Assembly: GCA_003611745.1 (NCBI GenBank)
Contig: RAYF01000028.1
Coordinates: 1 to 38,443 of the forward strand
Length of the DNA stretch: 38,443 bases
Source of the DNA: a bacterium D16-36
GTDB lineage: Bacteria > Bacillota > Clostridia > Lachnospirales > Lachnospiraceae
Direction: 5' to 3'
Shown: piece by piece, positions 31,536-38,440 of the stretch
Position numbering within the stretch: position 1 is the stretch's first letter
Layout of the letters: every line of letters begins with the position of its first letter
The notes under the pieces: generated by a model
What the model saw: the letters and a program-made list of their open reading frames with translations, nothing else
What the model was told of the DNA's origin: nothing
Database searches by the model: none
Made by a program: the position numbers and the translations under genes

Positions 31536-31943
31536 ATGAAGGAGCTTACAGTTGATGCAACGATAGAAAACGTTGCTGCCGTTACTGCGTTTGTGGATGA
31601 GCAATTGGAGCAGCTCGACTGTCCTATGAAAACTCAGATACAGGTCGACATTGCGATTGATGAACTGTTTGGCAATATTGCAAACTACGCTTATAATCTC
31701 GAAATCGGTGTGGCTACCGTTCGCATTGAAGTTACCGAAGATCCCCTCGCCGTTGTGATAACCTTTATCGATAACGGAGTTCCCTACGATCCGCTTGCAA
31801 AAGCTGATCCCGATGTAACCCTTTCTGCCGAAAAACGACAGATCGGTGGGCTCGGTATCTATATAGTCAAGAAATCTATGGACAATATTTCTTACGAATA
31901 CAAGGACGGGATGAATATTCTTACTATCAGGAAAAATATATGA
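31536..31943 (+). CDS. RsbW/SpoIIAB-like anti-sigma serine kinase
   Basis: 135 residues, a single GHKL ATPase domain: N box IAIDELFGNIANYAY, G1 ITFIDNGVPYDP, G2 GGLGIYIVKKSMDNISYEY. Enzymes of this type phosphorylate a STAS protein and, when free, hold a sigma factor or other partner. The STAS protein is at the head of the same operon. GGAGG precedes the ATG, which starts 1 nt after the phosphatase remnant's stop. It is the last gene before the terminator. Confidence 0.9.
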   Translation: MKELTVDATIENVAAVTAFVDEQLEQLDCPMKTQIQVDIAIDELFGNIANYAYNLEIGVATVRIEVTEDPLAVVITFIDNGVPYDPLAKADPDVTLSAEKRQIGGLGIYIVKKSMDNISYEYKDGMNILTIRKNI

Positions 31944-31994
31944 AGGGGTAATTTGTGCATTTTAATTGATACCTTTATAACGACAACAAAAAAG

Positions 31995-32028
31995 GCAGGA
32001 ACTCTAAACAGGTATCCTGCTCTTTTTT
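31995..32028 (+). terminator. Terminator of the RiPP operon
   Basis: GCAGGA (31995-32000) pairs with TCCTGC (32015-32020), with an A run before and TCTTTTTT after, about 50 nt past the kinase stop. Confidence 0.75.
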
Positions 32029-32134
32029 ATTCGGAATCTGTGAGAAAGGAGTTGCCATGCCCAGATCCACCTATAAATAGCAACAGCTTAATGCGGAGTA
32101 GCAATGATAAAATATAGAAATTGATTTCCATATT

Positions 32135-32332
32135 TTATCCATTAATATGCTTATCCAATTTTTCAATCAAAAGTTCCAGATTGCACTGATGCGCCTGACA
32201 TGCCTGCTCCAATGTCTCTTTCGGAGACATGTGGCATGCGGCGCAGTGCATTCCCATCTCATCAAAGCACTGTACGGCCGATGGATGATACTGTAAAATT
32301 GCCCCAATCAACGAATACTTTGTGATAACCAT
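32135..32332 (-). CDS. DUF1858 domain protein
   Basis: 65 residues with the family motif MGMHCAACHMSP (CxxC) and the leading VITKYSLIGAILQYHPSAV. This is the redox-disulfide DUF1858 domain often met near hybrid cluster proteins. It probably has a redox or metal-related role; none is proven. It begins 1 nt after the end of the SRPBCC gene, so the two are coupled. An A/T hairpin (32109-32136) overlaps its end and may terminate the transcript. Confidence 0.85.
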   Translation of the reverse strand: MVITKYSLIGAILQYHPSAVQCFDEMGMHCAACHMSPKETLEQACQAHQCNLELLIEKLDKHING

Positions 32333-32333
32333 G

Positions 32334-32735
32334 TTAACCCTCCCCTAAAGCCTTTTTTAAATCTGCAGCATACCTTTTCTGCTGGCTTTTAAGATAACTT
32401 TTAACAAAAAGCTGCTTTAAGATACCTTTTACCTCCACTTCCTCAATAAAAGTAACTCTCGCCCTGCCGTTCATTTTTTCAAAAATTCCTGTCCAGTGCC
32501 CTGTCATATTACTATTTTTCATATTAAATTCATACCGCTCATGAGGAATTTTGAGTGTTACCTCAAATTCAGTCGGATATCCCTTCTTTGTGTATTCCAC
32601 AAAAGAATTCCCCCCGCCACTCACTTCTATTTTAGACAAATCACTTCGCCATGCATAATTACTGTTATCTGTTACCACCTGCCAGATTTTATCCACACTG
32701 CTTGCAAAATCTACCGTATATTCTGCCTTCTTCAT
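32334..32735 (-). CDS. SRPBCC family protein
   Basis: 133 residues of the START-like SRPBCC fold. It begins MKKAEYTVDFASSVDKIWQV and has a central WRSDLSKIEV strand, GHWTGIFEKMNGRARVTFIE and a long C-terminal helix. Such proteins bind small hydrophobic ligands; the ligand is unknown. It is followed at once by the DUF1858 gene. Confidence 0.8.
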   Translation of the reverse strand: MKKAEYTVDFASSVDKIWQVVTDNSNYAWRSDLSKIEVSGGGNSFVEYTKKGYPTEFEVTLKIPHERYEFNMKNSNMTGHWTGIFEKMNGRARVTFIEEVEVKGILKQLFVKSYLKSQQKRYAADLKKALGEG

Positions 32736-32841
32736 ATTGTTCCCTCTTTTTCTATTTATATTAATGATAATCTTACATTGTCTCCATCTGCTATCATCTC
32801 AAAAGCCCGTCCCTATGATGAAACAAGTCAAAATTACAAAG

Positions 32842-33129
32842 TTACGCAACCGGACTAACAATATACTGATATAATACACCTGCCAGAGCAAGCTGCGCCA
32901 ACAGAATACATGGCATTCCCCAGACAAAATACCAGTGCCTTGTCTTATGGTGGAATATCCGCATACCCAAAATTGCACCGATGCTCCCCCCCAACAATGC
33001 AAAAGTAAACAGTGTCTTTTCTGGAATCCTCCATTTCTGCCTTCTTGCTTTGCTCTTGTCAATCCCCATCAGGAAAAAACTTACTAAATTAATTCCCAAT
33101 AAATATACTGCCAAAATTACGTATCCCAT
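32842..33129 (-). CDS. DUF1294 family small membrane protein
   Basis: 95 residues with about three or four membrane segments. The family motif is clear: FFLMGIDKSKARRQKWRIPE, then LGGSIGAILGMRIFHHKT and a final hydrophobic helix. The function of DUF1294 is unknown. GAGG 7 nt before the Met at 33129 sets the start; a Met 10 codons earlier has no signal. Confidence 0.85.
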   Translation of the reverse strand: MGYVILAVYLLGINLVSFFLMGIDKSKARRQKWRIPEKTLFTFALLGGSIGAILGMRIFHHKTRHWYFVWGMPCILLAQLALAGVLYQYIVSPVA

Positions 33130-33251
33130 GTTTAACCTCTTTTCCCACACGGCAATCAACTTTAAATATACAAGATACTAACCCGTTACTGTTCACTCCA
33201 AGCCCAGTAACATTAATCCAAAACTGATTTTCCGTTTTTCTCAAAAAAGAC

Positions 33252-33280
33252 TTGAAATCTTCGTCCAACTAAGATATAAT
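33252..33280 (+). promoter_or_regulatory. tRNA-Thr promoter
   Basis: TTGAAA (33252-33257) and TATAAT (33275-33280) with a 17-nt spacer, 13 nt before the tRNA. Confidence 0.75.
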
Positions 33281-33293
33281 AGCATTTGTGATT

Positions 33294-33366
33294 GCTGATA
33301 TGGCTCAGTCGGTAGAGCGTCACCTTGGTAAGGTGGAGGTCACGGGTTCGATTCCCGTTATCAGCT
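33294..33366 (+). tRNA. tRNA-Thr (anticodon GGT)
   Basis: 73 nt. Acceptor GCTGATA pairs with TATCAGC. The anticodon loop TTGGTAA between CACC and GGTG gives GGT. The T arm contains GGTTCGATTCC. No CCA is encoded. Confidence 0.95.
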
Positions 33367-33372
33367 TCTATG

Positions 33373-33409
33373 CGGAATCCTGTTTTTACGGTTTTCGCTT
33401 TTTTTATGA
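33373..33409 (+). terminator. Terminator after tRNA-Thr
   Basis: GCGGAA pairs with TTTCGC around a 15-nt loop, followed by a run of seven T. Confidence 0.55.
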
Positions 33410-33426
33410 CAAATTCCGTGACAAAA

Positions 33427-33546
33427 TTATTTTAAATACTTTCTGTTGACATATCCAACCTTATTTCCATATTTTACTTTAGCATACCAGAGTTTTTTAT
33501 GCAATACCTGCACGCACTCTTTATCTGGAATCCTTTTGCATTCCAA
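33427..33546 (-). pseudogene. C-terminal remnant of an SH3b-type cell-wall protein
   Basis: The minus strand reads ECKRIPDKECVQVLHKKLWY then AKVKYGNKVGYVNRKYLK and a stop at 33427. This is the usual last half of a bacterial SH3 domain (WYKVKYNGKTGYV-like). A TGA lies just upstream and no start is visible, so only about 39 residues survive. Confidence 0.5.
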
Positions 33547-33577
33547 ATATCATCCATTTCATCATCAAGCCGTAAAT

Positions 33578-33610
33578 AAAAGGGCAATAGACTTTCTCTA
33601 CTGCCCTTTT
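33578..33610. terminator. Bidirectional hairpin terminator
   Basis: AAAAGGGCA (33578-33586) pairs with TGCCCTTTT (33602-33610), with further pairing inside. It has A and T tracts on either side. It follows the small RHH gene on the minus strand. Confidence 0.7.
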
Positions 33611-33632
33611 CTGATTCTAAAGCGCTACTTTT

Positions 33633-33797
33633 TTATGATATTCCTAATTTCTCTTTAAGAAGCTGTATCCCTTCGACTACTGCATTTACACGTTGTGTTT
33701 CCATTGCGTCCGCACATTTTTGTATATCTGCAATTTCAGTCGGCGACATTCTAAAGCCTACTTTTTCAGTTCGGGGATTATCCGTTGGTCTACCCAT
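33633..33797 (-). CDS. Small RHH (CopG-like) DNA-binding protein
   Basis: 54 residues starting MGRPTDNPRTEKVGFRMSPT. A short strand KVGFRMS is followed by two helices (PTEIADIQKCADAMET and RVNAVVEGIQLLKEKL), the ribbon-helix-helix plan of CopG/Arc-type repressors and antitoxins. Its ribosome site is poor. It is probably expressed with the 51-residue gene upstream and may bind the palindrome in the promoter at 34.16 kb. A hairpin terminator follows. Confidence 0.65.
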   Translation of the reverse strand: MGRPTDNPRTEKVGFRMSPTEIADIQKCADAMETQRVNAVVEGIQLLKEKLGIS

Positions 33798-33873
33798 TTT
33801 TTTCTTTTCTACGGTTCATCACCCCTTTATTCCTTGCCTTTTTGTCCAATAAATGATATTATTTATTTGGTAT

Positions 33874-33934
33874 AGGGGCAGTGGCAAGTACCGCCCCTTT
33901 TGTGGTTTAGCCCTGTTTAGAAATAAATAGGGCT
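33874..33934. other. Two adjacent hairpins
   Basis: AGGGGC (33874) pairs with GCCCCT (33893-33898), and AGCCCT (33909-33914) with AGGGCT (33929-33934). Both are followed by short T runs on the plus strand, although the neighbouring genes are on minus. They separate the two small genes; role unclear. Confidence 0.4.
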
Positions 33935-33935
33935 T

Positions 33936-34091
33936 TTAGTCTTCCAATGTCTTTTGCAGATTGTCAGCGATTTTTGTAAGTTTTTCATCTTTCTTCTCGC
34001 TTTCCTTTTCTTCCATCGCGTCTTTCAGAGCGTCTAACAGAAATCTTACAAAACCATTGAACTGTTTGTCTGTCATTCCCATATCTACCAT
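33936..34091 (-). CDS. Small hypothetical protein
   Basis: 51 residues starting MVDMGMTDKQFNGFVRFLLD, followed by a Glu/Lys-rich helical tail ending NLQKTLED. AAAGGAG 6 nt upstream is a very good ribosome site, and a clear promoter lies 63 nt before the ATG. There are no membrane segments; it is probably a helical dimer. I do not recognise a function; proteins of this size and make-up are common on clostridial mobile elements. Confidence 0.65.
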   Translation of the reverse strand: MVDMGMTDKQFNGFVRFLLDALKDAMEEKESEKKDEKLTKIADNLQKTLED

Positions 34092-34153
34092 TTGTTCTCC
34101 TTTCCAGCTTCCTGCCTGCCTTACTCGCCAAGCATTTCCTTGACTGTAATTAT

Positions 34154-34182
34154 ATTATGCATTATGGTCGACCAAAAGTCAA
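34154..34182 (-). promoter_or_regulatory. Promoter with internal palindromic operator for the small genes
   Basis: On the minus strand TTGACT (34177-34182) and CATAAT (34154-34159) are 17 nt apart. The spacer holds the perfect 10-bp palindrome TGGTCGACCA (34165-34174), a likely repressor site, perhaps for the RHH protein. Confidence 0.6.
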
Positions 34183-34190
34183 TAGCTTTT

Positions 34191-34219
34191 TAAACAAAAA
34201 GAGAGCATTTCTGCCCTCT
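34191..34219 (-). terminator. Strong terminator after the sigH end region
   Basis: On the minus strand AGAGGGCA and TGCTCTCT close a GAAA tetraloop and are followed by TTTTTGTTT. Confidence 0.85.
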
Positions 34220-34236
34220 AAAAGTATAACATAAAT

Positions 34237-34377
34237 TTAATCATCAAGGTATGTATCTCTTATATTGCCCAAAAGCATATTGCCCCTTGCCTTACTTGCC
34301 GATAAAACGTCCTTTTGCCGGTATGCAATCTGCACCAGAGCGTCAAAGACTTCATTCCATGTGCGGGGCAGGCTCAT
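34237..34377 (-). CDS. Short hypothetical frame after sigH
   Basis: 46 residues starting MSLPRTWNEVFDALVQIAYR and ending GNIRDTYLDD. It starts 5 nt after the sigH stop and ends 18 nt before the terminator, so it would be co-transcribed. The composition is protein-like, but the ribosome site is weak. It may be a small gene or the tail of a lost one. Confidence 0.4.
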   Translation of the reverse strand: MSLPRTWNEVFDALVQIAYRQKDVLSASKARGNMLLGNIRDTYLDD

Positions 34378-34382
34378 GCAGC

Positions 34383-34997
34383 CTAAAGTTTCTTAAGTTT
34401 TGCCTTAATCCTCTGCAGCGCATTATCAATCACTTTCGGAGTTTTCCCAAGTTTTTCAGCAATTTCCTGATATGTCAGCCCCTTTAGGAAAAGATCTAAT
34501 ACCTGTGTCTCCATTTTGCTCAGCCTGCTGATAAGCATACGCTTCGTGTATCTGGCGCTCTCCTCCCCGATTACAATCTCCTCCGGATTTTGCTGCCACG
34601 CAGACCCCGCCCTGTCCAAAAGAAGCGTCCGTTCCAAATTATTGGAAGCATCCTCCCCCTCTGCTGTGTCTATTGGCACATACGAATTGAGTGGAATATT
34701 TTTCTGGCGGTTAGACAGCTTAATTGCCGAATAAAGCTGTCTGGAAATACAGAGATTGGCAAATGTCTCAAAGGCCGTCTCCCTGCCTGCATCATATGTG
34801 CGGACTGCCTTAAACAGCCCAATCATACCCTCCTGAAGCAAATCATCCTTATCGCCGTCCATAAGAAACAGTGGCCTTGACAATACACGCACCATGCTTT
34901 TATACTTTTCCATCAGATAAGTCATGGCTTCCTCATCACCATTCTGGGCATTTTGAATAATCTGCAATTCATCTAAATTCTGGAACTTATCTTCCAT
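34383..34997 (-). CDS. sigH: RNA polymerase sporulation sigma factor SigH
   Basis: 204 residues with region 2 (EEAMTYLMEKYKSMVRVLSR, DLLQEGMIGLFKAVRTYDAG, FANLCISRQLYSAIK) and region 4 (LSKMETQVLDLFLKGLTYQE followed by IAEKLGKTPKVIDNALQRIK). The match to clostridial SigH and the mrnC-rlmB-sigH order support the name. It directs early sporulation and stationary-phase genes. GAGG 7 nt before the Met at 34997 sets the start; a Met five codons earlier is less well placed. Confidence 0.93.
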   Translation of the reverse strand: MEDKFQNLDELQIIQNAQNGDEEAMTYLMEKYKSMVRVLSRPLFLMDGDKDDLLQEGMIGLFKAVRTYDAGRETAFETFANLCISRQLYSAIKLSNRQKNIPLNSYVPIDTAEGEDASNNLERTLLLDRAGSAWQQNPEEIVIGEESARYTKRMLISRLSKMETQVLDLFLKGLTYQEIAEKLGKTPKVIDNALQRIKAKLKKL

Positions 34998-35022
34998 AAT
35001 CCTTCCTCGCATTCCTCGAATT

Positions 35023-35781
35023 TCACGGAAGCCTGTCAGCTTTAGAAAGCCGCTGGCGCACTATTTCATACGACAGTACCCCCATTGCAACAGACGCATT
35101 CAGGGAATCAATGTCTCCAAACATCGGGATAGCTGCCATAAAATCACATTTTTCCTTTACCAGACGGCTGACCCCGTCTCCCTCATTTCCGATAACCACT
35201 CCCATCGGCCCGGTCAGATCCAGTTTGTACATGGAATCACCGCCCATATCGCCGCATACAAACCACATTCCCTGTTTCTTCAAATCCTCTATTGTCTTAA
35301 CAAGATTTGTCACTTTGGCAACTGGAATATAGTTTATAGCACCTGCTGATGCCTTAGCCACAGCAGCAGTCAGGCCTACAGCACGCCTCTTGGGAATAAT
35401 CACTCCATGGGCGCCCGCCTGATTCGCTGTCCTCAAAATCGAACCCAGATTATGCGGATCCTCAATATTATCCAGCAAAATCAAAAAGGGTGCCTCATTC
35501 TTTTCCTCCGCCTTCTGAATCATCTCTTCCACCGTTCCATACTCATAAGCGGCTGCATACGCAATAACTCCCTGATGTTTTCCGGTTTCTGACATCTGGT
35601 CCAGCCGTTCCTTTTTTACGAAATTTACAATCGTATCTCTCTTCTTTGCCTCTCTCAAAATAGTCCGAATCGGTCCATCCTGACAGCCATCAAGCAAAAA
35701 TACCTTATCAATTGTCTTTTCGGCCCGAAACGCTTCTATAACTGCATTCCTTCCCTCAAGTGTCAATTCTTCATATCTCAT
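35023..35781 (-). CDS. rlmB: 23S rRNA (guanosine-2'-O-)-methyltransferase RlmB
   Basis: 252 residues of the SpoU/TrmH family. The N-terminal substrate-binding domain begins MRYEELTLEGRNAVIEAFRA. The knotted SAM domain has motif 1 LDNIEDPHNLGSILRTANQA, motif 2 VIGNEGDGVS and motif 3 IPMFGDIDSLNASVAMGVLS. RlmB methylates G2251 of 23S rRNA in E. coli. It lies between mrnC and sigH in the usual clostridial order. Confidence 0.92.
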   Translation of the reverse strand: MRYEELTLEGRNAVIEAFRAEKTIDKVFLLDGCQDGPIRTILREAKKRDTIVNFVKKERLDQMSETGKHQGVIAYAAAYEYGTVEEMIQKAEEKNEAPFLILLDNIEDPHNLGSILRTANQAGAHGVIIPKRRAVGLTAAVAKASAGAINYIPVAKVTNLVKTIEDLKKQGMWFVCGDMGGDSMYKLDLTGPMGVVIGNEGDGVSRLVKEKCDFMAAIPMFGDIDSLNASVAMGVLSYEIVRQRLSKADRLP

Positions 35782-35823
35782 AATAGCAATCCATTCCTCT
35801 TATATGACTTTCTGCAAGACAGT

Positions 35824-36264
35824 TTACAACTTCGTTGGAAGCAGATCTGTACGCTCCAGTCCTGCCTTTACCAGCGAAAGTGCCCTGTCCATCTCATGTC
35901 TCAAATACAGGTAGCCTAATAATGCCTCAAACCCTGTTGCAACACGGTAATCATTGATTGATGCATTTTTAGCTGATGTGGCGGATTTCGCGTTCCGGCC
36001 ATGCCGGTAAACCGCCAGCTCGTCCTCACTAAAAAGTTCTAATATTTCTTTTACAAGTTTTGCCTGTGATTCCGCCTTAACAATACCGCTGGTCAGACGA
36101 TGAAAATTCTTAACTTTCCCATTTCCAAGTTCAATAACAATCGTCCTGATAATTAAATCATAAACGCCATCACCAATATATGCCAGTCCCAAAGCGGAAT
36201 ACTGTTCTGGCCTTAACTTAGAAGTCCCGAAATACTTCTCCACATCTGATAGAAAATCTCCCAT
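35824..36264 (-). CDS. mrnC: Mini-ribonuclease III
   Basis: 146 residues, an RNase III catalytic domain without the RNA-binding domain: ALGLAYIGDGVYDLIIRTIV, with the metal-binding Asp in the GD motif, and later ATGFEALLGYLYL with the second acidic residue. MrnC matures 23S rRNA ends. The start at 36264 has GAGGGA upstream; a Met 10 codons earlier has no ribosome site. Neighbouring rlmB supports the call. Confidence 0.92.
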   Translation of the reverse strand: MGDFLSDVEKYFGTSKLRPEQYSALGLAYIGDGVYDLIIRTIVIELGNGKVKNFHRLTSGIVKAESQAKLVKEILELFSEDELAVYRHGRNAKSATSAKNASINDYRVATGFEALLGYLYLRHEMDRALSLVKAGLERTDLLPTKL

Positions 36265-36306
36265 CTTCGCTTCCCTCTTCCAATTCTGCTGCATATCAAC
36301 ACTCTG

Positions 36307-38061
36307 TTATTTTACCTTCACTTTACAACGGAATGTTTTCCCATTATAAATGGCTTTAATCACAGCATTTCCCTTTTTCTTTGCCGTCACCTTACCTTTT
36401 TTGCCCACCACTGCTACTTTCTTATTTGTGGTCTTCCAGATGACTTTTTTCACTGCATTCTTTATTTTCAACTGAAAGGTCTTTCCCTTCTTTAAGGTAA
36501 GAGATGTCTTATTCAAAGAGACTTTCTTCTTTTCTTTCTGCTCTGGCGGATTCTCTGGCGCCGCAGGGAGCAGGTCTATAGAATCATCTTCTAACTCTAC
36601 TTCCTTTAAATGCTCCTCTCCCACTGTTTTTAACACTGCAATATACTTTACGGAAGCAGTTTTTCCTGTACAGACATTTTCCTCCATCGCGAGATTTAAC
36701 TTTGTTGTCTTCTCTGCTGTGTATGAATAAACCGCAATCTCATTTGTGTCATATATGCCATCCAATGGAATCCTTACAATATATTTTGTCTTTGCATCAC
36801 CAGAAGCCTTTAACTGGTATACTGTCAGGTTTTCATCATTGCCGCAGCCAATCGCCTGCTTTGCCGCCTGATAATTTTTGTCCGCCTTTCCTAATTCTTT
36901 AACTGACAAAAGCGGCGCCTTTTTATCTTTATCTGTCATTTCCCCGTAATATGAACTTACAGATATCCCTGTCTTATCATCTGCCAGCATTAAATACCCA
37001 AAATTAGAATACCAGCTAGGCATCGCATTTCCCAGAGTATATAACTCACACCCATTGCCAGCCACAAAATAAGGGATACCCATTACCTGATTATAACCCC
37101 CCATGGAACGCTGCGCCATTATCTTAGACAAATTCGGCAAAGCGCGGAGCATGTCGTAGGGCTGGCTTCCTCTCATATGATAACGTACATTAGATGTCAG
37201 TTTTTCAGAAGCAGCTTCTTTCAGTTCGTCCTGCATCTTATCAATATAGGAGGTAAAATATGCCGGCTGAGGCCTCACCAATTCTGCTTCCGTCCCAACC
37301 CCTTCCCAATACATCTCCTCTACCGCGAAATTCGCTGTAAGTTCTGTCGTACCCGGAAAATAACAGCCGAAACATAAATCATAATCCCATGGCAGCAAAG
37401 TACTTTTTCCATTTTTATCAATATACAGCCCATAATTCTGCTGATTGACAAACATGTCATCCAACTGCACCAGAAAACTATGTACAGCAAAATAACTAAT
37501 TGCCTCATCAACATCCATAACCGTATTTAACAATGTTATATACTCGTCACTGTTGATATCTATTTTCTGGTCTGAAAAATCTTTCCCTTCATTAAGCTGA
37601 TTTAACTTCTTTTCCCAGCCAAACACCGTCGGAAGCTTAATGGTAAAAGAAAAACGGTCATTTTCATCGTCATCATCATAAGAATGTTTCAATGCATAAT
37701 TCCCTTTTGTCTTAAGCCCAGTATACCCAATTTGTTCACCGCCAATTGTTACATTATTTGTCATTACAGTAGGCTTATCCTTAGCATGCTGAAAAAGGTA
37801 ATTCAAATTAGTTTCATCAATGTCTATAGAAACAGTCTGTAATGCATTATCAAGAAAAAACGCATTATATGCCCCTTCTGAAGCATCTCTCTGCATCTCC
37901 ATATTGACCTGATAATCTTTATCTGGCGTTGTAACTAGCATATCCTTTGTGATTGTCTGGTCTGTTGTGCCGTGTGCCATCACAGTCTCTGGCAGGCTGC
38001 ACAGCCATACACTTACCGCTATCGCAATGGATATCCCTGTTTTTAGTATATTTTTCTGCAT
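36307..38061 (-). CDS. CotH-like secreted protein with C-terminal Ig-like domain, central part apparently missing
   Basis: 584 residues. Signal peptide at 1-29 (cut near VMAHG). The N-terminal part has the CotH entry pattern (VSIDIDETNLNYLFQHAKDK, then YTGLKTKGNYALKHS). At about residue 149 it passes abruptly from FTIKLPTVFGW to EKKLNQLNEGKDF, which belongs to the late part of the CotH domain (AISYFAVHSFLVQLDDMFVN and LLPWDYDLCFG). The segment in between, which normally carries much of the kinase-like N-lobe, is not there. The last 75 residues are a Lys-rich bacterial Ig-like (Big_2) domain. CotH proteins are spore-coat or secreted kinases; activity here is doubtful. Confidence 0.8.
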   Translation of the reverse strand: MQKNILKTGISIAIAVSVWLCSLPETVMAHGTTDQTITKDMLVTTPDKDYQVNMEMQRDASEGAYNAFFLDNALQTVSIDIDETNLNYLFQHAKDKPTVMTNNVTIGGEQIGYTGLKTKGNYALKHSYDDDDENDRFSFTIKLPTVFGWEKKLNQLNEGKDFSDQKIDINSDEYITLLNTVMDVDEAISYFAVHSFLVQLDDMFVNQQNYGLYIDKNGKSTLLPWDYDLCFGCYFPGTTELTANFAVEEMYWEGVGTEAELVRPQPAYFTSYIDKMQDELKEAASEKLTSNVRYHMRGSQPYDMLRALPNLSKIMAQRSMGGYNQVMGIPYFVAGNGCELYTLGNAMPSWYSNFGYLMLADDKTGISVSSYYGEMTDKDKKAPLLSVKELGKADKNYQAAKQAIGCGNDENLTVYQLKASGDAKTKYIVRIPLDGIYDTNEIAVYSYTAEKTTKLNLAMEENVCTGKTASVKYIAVLKTVGEEHLKEVELEDDSIDLLPAAPENPPEQKEKKKVSLNKTSLTLKKGKTFQLKIKNAVKKVIWKTTNKKVAVVGKKGKVTAKKKGNAVIKAIYNGKTFRCKVKVK

Positions 38062-38138
38062 ACCTCTCTCCAATTCTTAAAAATACCTTGTACTTTTAAT
38101 GAGTACAACGCTACATGGAAACCGTTTTCTATATAGCA

Positions 38139-38160
38139 AAAATAACCCTCACAAACTATG
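38139..38160 (-). terminator. Terminator of the tRNA cluster
   Basis: On the minus strand CCCTCA and TGAGGG form a stem followed by TTATTTTTG, just after tRNA-Cys. Confidence 0.65.
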
Positions 38161-38179
38161 AGGGCTATCTGCAAAAGAA

Positions 38180-38250
38180 AGGCGACTATCGGATTTGAAC
38201 CGGTGATCAGGGAGTTGCAGTCCCATGCCTTACCACTTGGCTAAGTCGCC
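38180..38250 (-). tRNA. tRNA-Cys (anticodon GCA)
   Basis: 71 nt. Acceptor GGCGACT pairs with AGTCGCC. Anticodon loop CTGCAAC between GGGA and TCCC gives GCA. The T arm has one C-A mismatch but the rest is standard. Confidence 0.94.
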
Positions 38251-38262
38251 ATAAAACTAAAA

Positions 38263-38334
38263 TGACTCCAACGGGATTTGAACCCGTGTTACCGCCGTGA
38301 AAGGGCGATGTCTTAACCGCTTGACCATGGAGCC
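38263..38334 (-). tRNA. tRNA-Glu (anticodon TTC)
   Basis: 72 nt. Acceptor GGCTCCA pairs with TGGAGTC (one G-T pair). Anticodon loop CTTTCAC gives TTC. T arm GGGTTCAAATCCC is perfect. Confidence 0.95.
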
Positions 38335-38368
38335 GTATAAAATAAATAATAATATTAAATTACTATAA

Positions 38369-38440
38369 CTCCCCGAGTTGGGCTCGAACCAACAACCCCA
38401 CGGTTAACAGCCGTGTGCTCTACCATTGAGCTATCGAGGA
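38369..38440 (-). tRNA. tRNA-Asn (anticodon GTT)
   Basis: 72 nt. Acceptor TCCTCGA pairs with TCGGGGA. Anticodon loop CTGTTAA between CACGG and CCGTG gives GTT. T arm GTTGGTTCGAGCCCAAC is perfect. First of three tRNAs read leftward in one cluster. Confidence 0.95.

Noticed and set aside
33294-33427. Attachment site at the tRNA-Thr 3' end
   Set aside because: No second copy of the tRNA end sequence and no integrase gene are visible in the window.
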